Below are positions 30,896 through 38,276 of a DNA stretch of 64,000 nucleotides, piece by piece. The stretch is from a virus. The stretch lies in the IMG/VR virus record IMGVR_UViG_3300042896_000657, positions 49,981 through 113,980 of that record, one strand, 5' to 3'. The position numbers and the translations under genes were made by a program. Within the stretch, counting starts at the first letter, position 1; each line of letters begins with the position of its first letter. The notes below the pieces were generated by a model, which searched no databases, was not told the DNA's origin, and saw only the letters and a program-made list of their open reading frames with translations.

Positions 30896-31272
30896 AATTT
30901 AAAGATTTATTAGGCAAAACACTTACAAAAATAGATATAGATCATGGTAAGGATACAATTACATTCCATTGTAATGATGAGACTGTATATCAACTATTTC
31001 ATCAACATGATTGTTGCGAATTAGTAACAATTGATGATATTGTTGGTGATTTAGAGGATTTACTTGAAAATCCAATTTTATTAGCTGAAGAAGTCTCAAA
31101 CTACGAACCAACTTCTGAAGAAGATATTAAAAGAACCAAAGAAATAAATGTATGGGGTTCATGTACTTGGACATTCTATAAATTAGCAACTGTAAAAGGA
31201 TATGTCGATATTAAATGGTTTGGTGAATCGAATGGATACTATAGTGAATCTGTAGATTTTAAACAATTGTAA
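30889..31272 (+). CDS. DUF7448-like protein, 127 aa
   Basis: LGKTLTKIDIDHGKDTITFH and a later GSCTWTFYKLATVKGYVDIKW suggest a beta-sheet domain of the kind annotated DUF7448 in phages. An acidic middle (DIVGDLEDLLENP) separates them. Its start overlaps the duplicated leader, so its expression may depend on it. Confidence 0.55.
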   Translation: MVEFKDLLGKTLTKIDIDHGKDTITFHCNDETVYQLFHQHDCCELVTIDDIVGDLEDLLENPILLAEEVSNYEPTSEEDIKRTKEINVWGSCTWTFYKLATVKGYVDIKWFGESNGYYSESVDFKQL

Positions 31273-31281
31273 ATAAAGGTT

Positions 31282-31920
31282 ATGAAAATTACATTAAATA
31301 GAGGTCAAAAATTATGGTTCACTAGTGATACACACTACAACCATTCAAACATCTGTTCATCCACTACTCAATGGACTGATCCTGTAACTTGTAGAGAATT
31401 TAAATCATTAGAATATATGAACACTACATTGGTAAATAATATCAATGAAGTAGTAGGTCAAGATGATATTTTATTCCATTTAGGTGATTGGTCATTTGGT
31501 GGCTTTGAATTCATCCAATTATTCAGAGATCAAATAGTATGTCGTAATGTTCATATCATCACTGGTAATCATGATCATCACATCGAGAGAAACAGAGATA
31601 ATATTAAATCAATATTCAGTTCAGTAAACAAATATTTGGATTTAGATGTAAAGTGGGATGCTGGTAAGCAGAGATTCGCTTTAATGCACTTTCCAATCGC
31701 AAGTTGGGATAATATGGCTAGAGGTGCTATTCATTTACATGGTCATGTTCACTTTGAAGCTAATGCAAGAATTGGAGTTGGTAAGATGATGGATGTGGGA
31801 TGTGATGGAAACGGATTATACCCAATTGAAATGAATGAAGTATTAAGATTAATGAATAAACAACCAATCAAAAGTATGTTTAAATTTGATCATCATGAGA
31901 TTGTTGAAAATTATAAATAA
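31282..31920 (+). CDS. metallophosphoesterase
   Basis: Motifs SDTHYNHSN, HLGDWSFGG, GNHDHH and HLHGHVHFE give the full dinuclear metal site. HFPIASWDN is typical of the phage-encoded subfamily. It differs clearly from the enzyme at 21828 and so is a second phosphoesterase. It is followed after 1 nt by a P-loop kinase gene; a nucleic-acid end-processing role is possible. Confidence 0.85.
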   Translation: MKITLNRGQKLWFTSDTHYNHSNICSSTTQWTDPVTCREFKSLEYMNTTLVNNINEVVGQDDILFHLGDWSFGGFEFIQLFRDQIVCRNVHIITGNHDHHIERNRDNIKSIFSSVNKYLDLDVKWDAGKQRFALMHFPIASWDNMARGAIHLHGHVHFEANARIGVGKMMDVGCDGNGLYPIEMNEVLRLMNKQPIKSMFKFDHHEIVENYK

Positions 31921-31921
31921 T

Positions 31922-32332
31922 ATGAATACAATTATATTTCTTCGTGGACTTCCAGGCTCTGGAAAGTCAACATTCGCTAATTATATGTTTTCAAATAATA
32001 TATTTGAAGCAGATCAATACTTCTATGATGAGGATCGAAATTATAATTTTGATGCTTCTAAATTATATGAAGCTCATAAATGGTGTCAACTTAGAGTTGA
32101 ACATGCTATGGAAGATAACTTAGAATCTAATGGTATGTATTTTTCAGAAATTGTAGTATCTAATACATCAACAACAGAGAAAGAATTAGAACCATATTTG
32201 AAATTAGCTAAAAAATATGATTATCAAGTTGTATCATTAATAGTGGAGAATAGACATGGTAACAAATCAGTTCATAATGTGCCTGAAGAAACATTATTAA
32301 GAATGAAGAATAGATTTTCAATAAAGTTGTAG
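31922..32332 (+). CDS. P-loop kinase (polynucleotide kinase/AAA_33-like)
   Basis: Walker A is GLPGSGKST at residues 9-17. EADQYFYDEDRNYNFDASKLYEAHKWC continues in the manner of N4BP2/Pnk-like kinases with an acidic base after strand 2. With an RNA ligase at 33754 it could phosphorylate broken RNA 5' ends, but nucleotide or protein kinases share this fold. A longer frame begins at 31886, within the upstream gene; the ATG at 31922 fits the protein family. Confidence 0.75.
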   Translation: MNTIIFLRGLPGSGKSTFANYMFSNNIFEADQYFYDEDRNYNFDASKLYEAHKWCQLRVEHAMEDNLESNGMYFSEIVVSNTSTTEKELEPYLKLAKKYDYQVVSLIVENRHGNKSVHNVPEETLLRMKNRFSIKL

Positions 32333-32333
32333 T

Positions 32334-32370
32334 ATCATAATTTATTCCGTATATTAAGGTATAATAATTA
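32334..32370 (+). promoter_or_regulatory. small-gene promoter motif, variant
   Basis: ATCATAATTTATTCCGTATA followed by TTAAGGTATAATAATTAAAA, 11 nt before the next ATG. Confidence 0.45.
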
Positions 32371-32381
32371 AAATAAAGGTT

Positions 32382-32738
32382 ATGAAATATAATAAACAAG
32401 ACATTATTCAGTTAATTGAAGATAGAATATTATCAGAATATAAAAAACATTCAGCATCATTACCTAATGAGTGGGCTAAAATAGCAGCTTATAAAATTTA
32501 TAAATCAATTTCAGATAAAGAGGAAATTGGGTTACTACAAATAGAGCTTAACCACACTAAAACACTTTTGCAAAGTTGTGAAAAAGCATTAGAAGAAAGG
32601 GATAATCAAGATGAAAGAATGTATAGTGATGAAGAAGTAATGAATGCTTTACATAGTGTAGAGTTAAAGTACAACAAAGACTTTACTAAAATCTATGAGG
32701 GTATGAAAGAATGGTTTGAACAATTTAAAAAGAAATAA
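32382..32738 (+). CDS. hypothetical protein with shared C-terminal cassette, 118 aa
   Basis: N-terminal helices with a coiled-coil stretch (ELNHTKTLLQSCEKALEER) are followed by a C-terminal 40 residues (MYSDEEVMNALHSVELKYNK to EQFKKK) that reappear almost unchanged in the protein at 34916. This MYSxxEV ending is common in Bacteroidetes phages. Function is unknown. Confidence 0.65.
   Translation: MKYNKQDIIQLIEDRILSEYKKHSASLPNEWAKIAAYKIYKSISDKEEIGLLQIELNHTKTLLQSCEKALEERDNQDERMYSDEEVMNALHSVELKYNKDFTKIYEGMKEWFEQFKKK
32613..32738 (+). repeat. coding repeat copy A (pairs with 35102-35227)
   Basis: About 126 bp nearly identical to the 3' end of the gene at 34916, differing at a few codons. Confidence 0.85.
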
Positions 32739-32741
32739 GAT

Positions 32742-33350
32742 ATGATAGATAATTTAGAATTAATAAAACCATTACTCAACTTCGATAACGAAGATGATTT
32801 CTATATGTTATATATTTTTAAACGCAAGAAGGATCAAACTGAAGGCGAGAGAGATAATCATCAATCAGTAAGAACTATACGTTCATATTGTATTTCTAGT
32901 ATTGAACAACTAGAGAAACGATATGATGAGATTATCCAATTATGTGAAATGTTTAAAGCAAGAGCATATATTCATATCCAAAAACAAAATCATAAAGATG
33001 TATCTTTAGATATGATGGTTGATCTTGCTCAACGAATTAAAAGCGGACAACATCAACAACAAAATCTATTTGATTCAGTAGTTGGTCAAATGAAAACATA
33101 TGAGAAAAGATGGATTGTTGATATTGATACTAAAGATGAAGATATTATTTTAAATATAAGATATACTATCAATACAATCCGACCTGAAGGTTTAAAAATA
33201 CATCGTACTATTCCAACTAAAAATGGAGTTCATCTTATTACTGATAGATTTGATATTCAGGAATTTAAAAAAATATATCCAGAAATCGATATCCAAAAGA
33301 AAAATCCAACTCTATTATATTATCCTGATTCGTTGGATATTCAGGATTAA
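32742..33350 (+). CDS. conserved phage protein, 202 aa
   Basis: FDNEDDFYMLYIFKRKKDQ, MFKARAYIHIQKQNHKDVSL, RWIVDIDTKDEDI and HLITDRFDIQEFKKIYPEID are landmarks of a widespread phage family of about 200 residues. The WIVDID strand with paired acidic residues recalls primase-like (AEP) folds, but this is only a resemblance. Confidence 0.65.
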   Translation: MIDNLELIKPLLNFDNEDDFYMLYIFKRKKDQTEGERDNHQSVRTIRSYCISSIEQLEKRYDEIIQLCEMFKARAYIHIQKQNHKDVSLDMMVDLAQRIKSGQHQQQNLFDSVVGQMKTYEKRWIVDIDTKDEDIILNIRYTINTIRPEGLKIHRTIPTKNGVHLITDRFDIQEFKKIYPEIDIQKKNPTLLYYPDSLDIQD

Positions 33351-33385
33351 TTACTTATATTTAAGTATAATAAGAAATAAAGGTT

Positions 33386-33586
33386 ATGAGTAAAGAAATC
33401 GAACAACTCCAACAAGAAATTATAGATAATTTAAAAGAACAACTTGATATTAATCAAAATATAATATTAAATCAAGATAAATTGATTTCAAAATATGAAA
33501 AACAATTACAACTATGTTATGCTCATATTGATAATCAAAAAGAAATTATAAGTCAATTTACTGAAATTATAAGTCAATTTTACTAA
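33386..33586 (+). CDS. coiled-coil protein, 66 aa
   Basis: Gln/Glu/Ile-rich heptads throughout (IEQLQQEIIDNLKEQLDINQ), ending in two near-identical repeats of EIISQFT. Overlaps the next start as TAATG. Confidence 0.6.
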   Translation: MSKEIEQLQQEIIDNLKEQLDINQNIILNQDKLISKYEKQLQLCYAHIDNQKEIISQFTEIISQFY

Positions 33587-33750
33587 TGAGAAAAAAAGCG
33601 AGAAAAAAAGCACCGAATAAAACAGTTCAAAGACTATTAGATGAAATAGATAAAGATCCATGGTATATAAAACTAAAACGATGGTTTAGATTACAAATAT
33701 GGGTTTGGAAATGCTTAACTAGAAAATATAATATATTTAAAAAGAAATAA
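33586..33750 (+). CDS. basic protein, 54 aa
   Basis: MRKKARKKAPNKTVQRLLDE then Trp-rich helix (KLKRWFRLQIWVWK) and a Lys-rich end. It is probably nucleic-acid or membrane interacting, immediately upstream of the RNA ligase. Confidence 0.55.
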   Translation: MRKKARKKAPNKTVQRLLDEIDKDPWYIKLKRWFRLQIWVWKCLTRKYNIFKKK

Positions 33751-33753
33751 AAT

Positions 33754-34872
33754 ATGGAAAATAATAATTCAGTTTGCTACGTTGCAAAAATAAATGAAAT
33801 TAAATCTATTGAGGGTGCTGATAATATTGAATTAGCAGTAATTGGAGGATGGAATTGTATTACTAAAAAAGGAGAATACAAAGTAGATGATTTAGTAATT
33901 ATAGCTACTACTGATGCTATTATCCCTCAAAATCTATCAGACGCAATGAATGTAACTAATTACTTACGTAAAGGTGGACGTGTACGTACTGTTAAATTAA
34001 AAGGAGTATATAGTGAATGTTTAATCATCCCTAATAAATTTATATTTACAGAATATTACAAAGAAGGAAGCGATATGATGGATAAATTAAGTATCCATAA
34101 ATACGAACCACCGGTTAAACAAATTCAATTAGCATCAGGCCGTAAGATTAAATATAAGGATAATCCTAACTTCCATGTATATTATAAGTTCCCTAATTTA
34201 AAGAATGTTGATGGAATGTTTACTGTAAATGATATGGTAGAAATCACCCGTAAGATTCATGGTACTAATGCTCGTTATGGTATTGTAAAGAAAACTAAAT
34301 TATCATTATTAGATAAAATTAAAAAATTCTTTGGAAATAAATGGATTGAATATGAATTTATTGTTGGATCCCATAATGTTGAAAAAGGATCTGAATCACA
34401 AGGATTTTATGATACTAACGTTTGGTATGATATTGAAAAGAAATATAATATTAAATCTAAATTATGGAATTGGGTTAGAAGACATAACCCTATAGATATA
34501 GGTGAAGGTATAGTATTATATGGAGAAATATATGGTCCAGGTATCCAAAAAAATTATGATTATGGATTAGATGAGATTAAATTTGCTGGGTTTGATATAA
34601 AGATGAATGGAGAATATCTAAATGTAATCAGAGCTAATTTTATAATTACTCAACCCTTATCACTACCATATGTTGAAATATTACATAGAGGTGTATGGTC
34701 TCAAGAGATACAAGATAAATTCACATTCAATAACTTCATTCCAGGAACTAAAGTACCTGAAGAAGGAATTGTAATTAAACATGTGTCTGGTGAACGCCAA
34801 AGAATAGCTAAAGTCATTAATCCAGACTATAGTATATATAGTGAAAAACATAATGTTGGGGATAGCCACTAA
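33754..34872 (+). CDS. RNA ligase (DRB0094/Rnl5-like)
   Basis: An N-terminal OB-like region (YVAKINEIKSIEGADNIELA, KGEYKVDDLVI) precedes the nucleotidyltransferase core: adenylated Lys in KIHGTNAR (K167), then LYGEIYGPG, EIKFAGFDIKM and EEGIVIKHVSGE. These are motifs I, III, IIIa and IV of the ligase family. It seals RNA ends; with a kinase and metallophosphoesterase nearby it could repair tRNAs cut by host anticodon nucleases. Confidence 0.85.
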   Translation: MENNNSVCYVAKINEIKSIEGADNIELAVIGGWNCITKKGEYKVDDLVIIATTDAIIPQNLSDAMNVTNYLRKGGRVRTVKLKGVYSECLIIPNKFIFTEYYKEGSDMMDKLSIHKYEPPVKQIQLASGRKIKYKDNPNFHVYYKFPNLKNVDGMFTVNDMVEITRKIHGTNARYGIVKKTKLSLLDKIKKFFGNKWIEYEFIVGSHNVEKGSESQGFYDTNVWYDIEKKYNIKSKLWNWVRRHNPIDIGEGIVLYGEIYGPGIQKNYDYGLDEIKFAGFDIKMNGEYLNVIRANFIITQPLSLPYVEILHRGVWSQEIQDKFTFNNFIPGTKVPEEGIVIKHVSGERQRIAKVINPDYSIYSEKHNVGDSH

Positions 34873-34887
34873 TGTGAGCTACCCCAA
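34856..34887 (+). terminator. strong hairpin over the RNA ligase stop codon
   Basis: TTGGGG-TAGC-CAC pairs with GTG-GCTA-CCCCAA (13 bp, two single-base bulges, loop TAAT). The TAA stop begins in the loop. No T-run follows, so it may act as a processing or attenuation element. Confidence 0.55.
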
Positions 34888-34915
34888 TTAATATCGTATA
34901 TTAGTGATATAGATA
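34882..34915 (+). promoter_or_regulatory. small-gene promoter motif
   Basis: CCCCAATTAATATCGTATAT then TAGTGATATAGATA, abutting the ATG at 34916 and overlapping the 3' arm of the hairpin. Confidence 0.45.
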
Positions 34916-35227
34916 ATGAAAAATAAACTAATGGAAAAAGAACAACAAAAACAACATCTTATTGATATGATGAGGGATGATGAGAATCTAGGATTGTATG
35001 AAAATTGGGTTGAAGATGCTGAAAAAGAATCCAACCTATCAGATTTAAACGATAAAGCCAATATTTTTTGGAGTGGATTTAGAGTGGGTGTTAAATCTAA
35101 AGAAAGAATGTATAGTGATAAAGAAGTAATGAATGCTTTACATAGTGTAGAGTTAAAGTACAACAAAGACTTTACTAAAATCTATGAGGGTATGAAAGAA
35201 TGGTTTGAACAATATAAAAATAAATAA
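34916..35227 (+). CDS. hypothetical protein with shared C-terminal cassette, 103 aa
   Basis: The N-terminal 60 residues (MKNKLMEKEQQKQHLIDMMR..) differ from the protein at 32382, while the last 40 residues (MYSDKEVMNALHSVELKYNK to EQYKNK) are nearly the same. This is cassette-like shuffling of C-terminal modules. Its role is unknown. Confidence 0.65.
   Translation: MKNKLMEKEQQKQHLIDMMRDDENLGLYENWVEDAEKESNLSDLNDKANIFWSGFRVGVKSKERMYSDKEVMNALHSVELKYNKDFTKIYEGMKEWFEQYKNK
35102..35227 (+). repeat. coding repeat copy B (pairs with 32613-32738)
   Basis: Near-identical 126-bp module, likely the product of recent gene conversion or recombination. Confidence 0.85.
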
Positions 35228-35228
35228 T

Positions 35229-35402
35229 ATGAAAAAATACTATATAGAAGTAATAGGAGCAAGTAAAGAATTATATACTGTAAAAGCAGACAACATGTTA
35301 ACCAAATCAGATGGCTGTTATGTATTTTATGATGAATATGGATCTATAATAGCATCATATCCAATTGATAAAAGTATAATTAAATCTATTGAAACAAAAT
35401 AA
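35229..35402 (+). CDS. hypothetical protein, 57 aa
   Basis: MKKYYIEVIGASKELYTVKA... is beta-rich, ending IKSIETK. It begins 1 nt after the previous stop; a longer frame from TTG at 35205 lies inside the upstream gene and is not preferred. Confidence 0.55.
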   Translation: MKKYYIEVIGASKELYTVKADNMLTKSDGCYVFYDEYGSIIASYPIDKSIIKSIETK

Positions 35403-35411
35403 TAGTTGCTA

Positions 35412-35450
35412 TGTCATAATTAATATCGTATATTAAGGTATAATAATTAA
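35412..35450 (+). promoter_or_regulatory. small-gene promoter motif, variant
   Basis: GTCATAATTAATATCGTATA then TTAAGGTATAATAATTAAA, close to the copy at 32334. Confidence 0.5.
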
Positions 35451-35464
35451 AATAAATAAAGGTT

Positions 35465-36316
35465 ATGAAAAACATACACTTAATATCAACGGACAAACCA
35501 AGTAGGTTGTGGACTAATAATCTAAAGAGAAGATTAGTATTAGATGAATTTCCCTCTCAACATCCAACCAATATTGCAAAAAACATCTACATCACATCTG
35601 ATGAAGAAATTAAAGAAGGAGATTGGTGCTTAGATATTTTTTTACAAGCTATATTTCAAGCAAATAGTTTTATGGGTATAAAAACTAAAAACACAGCAAG
35701 AAAAATCATTCTAACAACAGACCAAGACTTAATCAAAGATGGTGTTCAAGATATTAATGATGAATTTTTAGAATGGTTTGTTAGGAATCCAAGTTGTGAA
35801 AGTGTTGAGGTTATTAAAGATTTATTTCAAGTAAATCAAAACAATCCTGTATTAAAAGGAAGTACAGCATTAGTAAAACAACATAAAATCATCATTCCAC
35901 AAGAAGAACCTAAACAAGATTTAGAAAAAGAAATGTTTGAGTTAGAACAGGAACTTGATATACCATCATCTATGAGATGGCACAATTCTAAACCTAAACA
36001 AGAAATCAAATTAGAAGATATTTTTAATGATGAAAAGAAACAAGGTGTAAAAGATTTGATTGATGCACATAAACAAGAAACACTTGAAGAAGTAGCTAAA
36101 TCAGAAGCATTTGAATTTAGTGTTGATTATAAACCATGGGAAACAGATTTAGATTATAGAGAATATGCTGAATATGGCTTTGAGAAGGGTTTTATAGAAG
36201 GTGCTAAATACCAAGCTAAAGGAATGTATAGTGAGAAAGAAGTATTAGCAATGTTATTAATTAAGCACAATGGTTTAACTCCACAATATGTTTTAGAACA
36301 ATTTAAAAAGAAATAA
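35465..36316 (+). CDS. conserved Bacteroidetes-phage protein, 283 aa
   Basis: MKNIHLISTDKPSRL, YITSDEEIKEGDWCLD, ARKIILTTDQDLIKDGVQDI and DEFLEWFVRNPSCESVEV are landmarks of a family found in many Bacteroidetes phages and prophages. It ends with a MYSEKEV...LEQFKKK module, the same C-terminal tag style as the proteins at 32382 and 34916. Function is unknown. Confidence 0.8.
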   Translation: MKNIHLISTDKPSRLWTNNLKRRLVLDEFPSQHPTNIAKNIYITSDEEIKEGDWCLDIFLQAIFQANSFMGIKTKNTARKIILTTDQDLIKDGVQDINDEFLEWFVRNPSCESVEVIKDLFQVNQNNPVLKGSTALVKQHKIIIPQEEPKQDLEKEMFELEQELDIPSSMRWHNSKPKQEIKLEDIFNDEKKQGVKDLIDAHKQETLEEVAKSEAFEFSVDYKPWETDLDYREYAEYGFEKGFIEGAKYQAKGMYSEKEVLAMLLIKHNGLTPQYVLEQFKKK

Positions 36317-36317
36317 T

Positions 36318-36524
36318 ATGAGTACAAATTCAATAAACAGAACTAATGACGAGGAAATAATCGACATTATGAACAGTATTTTATCAAATGGTAATATGCA
36401 AGTAGAAACAATTAACGAAGCCATTTTGGTTAAATTAATGGAACTACGAGGCACTCCAATAAAATACAGTAAAACATTAAGAAATATTGACGAGGATTAT
36501 GAGCGTTGGCAAAATGGCTTATAA
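36318..36524 (+). CDS. hypothetical protein, 68 aa
   Basis: A mixed alpha/beta protein (MSTNSINRTNDEEIIDIMNS) starting 1 nt after the previous stop. It ends before the CACTAACCAAACTT leader region. Confidence 0.6.
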   Translation: MSTNSINRTNDEEIIDIMNSILSNGNMQVETINEAILVKLMELRGTPIKYSKTLRNIDEDYERWQNGL

Positions 36525-36559
36525 CTCATTGCAAACCGAACCTTTATATCGCATAGCCA

Positions 36560-36582
36560 CTCACTAACCAAACTTAAAAAAA
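36560..36582 (+). promoter_or_regulatory. leader repeat CACTAACCAAACTTAAAAA, copy 1
   Basis: CTCACTAACCAAACTTAAAA precedes the ATG at 36584; related copies lie before 36745 and 36985. Confidence 0.5.
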
Positions 36583-36583
36583 A

Positions 36584-36742
36584 ATGGAAAAGCAAATTGA
36601 AAATGTGTTTGTCGAAATAGATGGTAATCTCATACCTATAAGAGAACTATCAAAGAGTCAATATGAGACATTCTTAGAAATTATACACCGAATAAGATTA
36701 GCTTATATAACAACAATTGATAAACCCACTAACCAAACTTAA
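36584..36742 (+). CDS. hypothetical protein, 52 aa
   Basis: MEKQIENVFVEIDGNLIPIR... follows leader copy 1 and its last codons contain leader copy 2 (CACTAACCAAACTTAA). No family. Confidence 0.5.
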   Translation: MEKQIENVFVEIDGNLIPIRELSKSQYETFLEIIHRIRLAYITTIDKPTNQT

Positions 36743-36744
36743 AA
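36727..36744 (+). promoter_or_regulatory. leader repeat, copy 2
   Basis: CACTAACCAAACTTAAAA inside the end of the 52-aa gene, directly before the next ATG. A third, diverged copy (CACTAATCAAACATAAAAA) is at 36957-36975. Confidence 0.5.
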
Positions 36745-36939
36745 ATGAAAACAATAAAATTTATCTTATTTATCGAGTTCGTAGCACTATTCGTTTGTGG
36801 TGCTTGTCATTTAGTAGCATTTTTTACCAAAACGGGATTTCCAATATCAATGTATTGGATTATACCATCAATTGTATTAATATGCTGTTTATTGGCAATT
36901 TTCATTATAGCACCTATTGGGGAGTGGTTTCTTTATTAA
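36745..36939 (+). CDS. two-pass membrane protein, 64 aa
   Basis: Two long hydrophobic stretches (about residues 5-27 and 37-60) leave almost no soluble part. Cys are present in both (CGACH, CC). Unknown function. Confidence 0.6.
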   Translation: MKTIKFILFIEFVALFVCGACHLVAFFTKTGFPISMYWIIPSIVLICCLLAIFIIAPIGEWFLY

Positions 36940-36984
36940 ATTCACCATAACCCAATCACTAATCAAACATAAAAACCAAAAATA

Positions 36985-37326
36985 ATGATAAGAATAAATG
37001 AACTAAAACTAAATAATCTAATAACATACTCAGGAACTAATACGGTGAGAGTGATGAATATTAGTAATACACATCTGGGGGTAGAGAATAATAAAATCCA
37101 GAAATATAAAAAAATAAAGAAATTTAATCCAATACCATTAACGGATGAATGGTTGATGAAATTAGGATTTAAACGAATAGTGAATGATTGGTATTATAGA
37201 GGTGTGTTTGTGCATACTAGGAAACGAGGGTATGTGGTGAGGAGGTCGATGCCACAAGTGGAGTATGTACATCAATTACAAAATGTATTTTTTGTATTGA
37301 AAGGTAAGGAATTGGATGTAGTATAA
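36985..37326 (+). CDS. conserved Bacteroidetes-phage protein, 113 aa
   Basis: The pattern NPIPLTDEWLMKLGFKRIVND...VEYVHQLQNVFFVLKGKELDV is shared by many Bacteroidetes phage proteins. It is a compact alpha/beta domain of unknown role and the last gene before a long gene-free stretch. Confidence 0.75.
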   Translation: MIRINELKLNNLITYSGTNTVRVMNISNTHLGVENNKIQKYKKIKKFNPIPLTDEWLMKLGFKRIVNDWYYRGVFVHTRKRGYVVRRSMPQVEYVHQLQNVFFVLKGKELDVV

Positions 37327-37503
37327 TTAAATTCGTTAGAGTAATGGTAAAATAAACGTTAATTCAACGAGTGTTAATGAAATACATAGTAGTGTGCGAG
37401 AAGTGATAAGAGTTTTGTAAAAGTTAGCACTTTTGTGTGAAATTGCTACATAACGTATTATATGTGATGTGTGACAAACAGTGTTTTGTGTAACGAAACA
37501 AGA

Positions 37504-37521
37504 GTTTCGGGCGCCCGAAAC
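37504..37521 (+). repeat. 18-bp perfect palindrome
   Basis: GTTTCGGGCGCCCGAAAC; an extra CGAAAC just upstream can pair instead with its left arm (CGAAAC-AAGA-GTTTCG). Confidence 0.8.
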
Positions 37522-37737
37522 GATAGTTTAGGGTAATGAGAATGCGTATGGTATGTGGAATGTTGTTAGTGTGTGGTATTGTGCGTAAAAATATATACCC
37601 GAACTTTCCCCCGCCACTCCCCCAACTCCTCGTCGACAAAGTATATACTTCACCGCATAATCGTTGGTTTTATTGACGTCCCTACGCGATTTTGTATAAA
37701 CTTGTGTTGTAAATAAGCACTAATGTGATTATTGCTT

Positions 37738-37764
37738 GTCGCAATTAATTTTGTACATTAATGG
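37738..37764 (+). promoter_or_regulatory. promoter-like motif, TTTTGTACATTAATGG type
   Basis: GTCGCAATTAATTTTGTACA then TTAATGGT just before the ATG at 37766; hybrid of the small-gene motif and the TTTTGT repeat. Confidence 0.45.
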
Positions 37765-37765
37765 T

Positions 37766-37942
37766 ATGGAAACAAACGAATTTTTTGCATTATTATTTTT
37801 ATTATTCAATTTATTTTGTTATTTATTTAAAGATAAATACATTTTGTGTAATAAAGCGTGGTTTGTGCTAAAAGCATTCTGGATTGCATTAGCTGTTGTA
37901 CTTGCAATTGGTTTTGTTAAGGATCAATTTAAAAATAAGTAA
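37766..37942 (+). CDS. membrane protein, 58 aa
   Basis: METNEFFALLFLLFNLFCYL... then a second hydrophobic segment (FWIALAVVLAIGFV) and a basic tail. The ATG directly following the promoter-like motif is preferred to an in-frame start 30 nt upstream. Confidence 0.55.
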   Translation: METNEFFALLFLLFNLFCYLFKDKYILCNKAWFVLKAFWIALAVVLAIGFVKDQFKNK

Positions 37943-38112
37943 TTTTTTACACAACATATTGCGCTTTCACCCGCGTCCCTAGCAATAGGTGTGTAATTTT
38001 GTGTAGGATTTTGTACAAGTGGTTTTGTATAATAATGGTTTTGTACACCAAATATGTAATATATTGCGTTTATGCGCGTTTATATAAATAAGTTTTGTGT
38101 AGAGTTTTGTAT

Positions 38113-38203
38113 AAAGGACCCCACCGCAAAATAAATCGCGGTTTAAATGCGATTTTGTACGCGTAAATAGTTTTTTACAAAGAAAATAAAGGACCCCACC
38201 GCA
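38113..38203 (+). repeat. direct repeat AAAGGACCCCACCGCA, two copies 75 bp apart
   Basis: Copies at 38113-38128 and 38188-38203 are identical over 16 bp and follow TTTTGTATA and TTTTTTACA words respectively. Confidence 0.85.
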
Positions 38204-38243
38204 TTATTTTATAAGTTTTGTATAAAGAATTTTGTATAAATGG

Positions 38244-38275
38244 GTTTTGTCCAAATTAGTTTTGTACATTAATGA
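38244..38275 (+). promoter_or_regulatory. promoter-like motif, TTTTGTACATTAATGA type
   Basis: TTTTGTCCAAATTAG then TTTTGTACATTAATGATA next to the ATG at 38277. Confidence 0.45.
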
Positions 38276-38276
38276 T

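Larger units (their letters stand above)
37327..37765 (+). other. gene-free TTTTGT-repeat region I
   Basis: No credible gene. It contains TTTTGT words near 37413, 37432, 37488, 37690 and 37748, an 18-bp perfect palindrome at 37504-37521, a C-rich stretch near 37605-37630 and GTATATAC near 37641. A replication origin or regulatory hub is possible. Confidence 0.5.
37943..38276 (+). other. gene-free TTTTGT-repeat region II
   Basis: About eleven TTTTGT words, most as TTTTGTATA or TTTTGTACA, plus a 16-bp direct repeat AAAGGACCCCACCGCA at 38113 and 38188. No gene or tRNA visible. Iterated words of this kind mark origins or multi-operator control regions. Confidence 0.55.
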
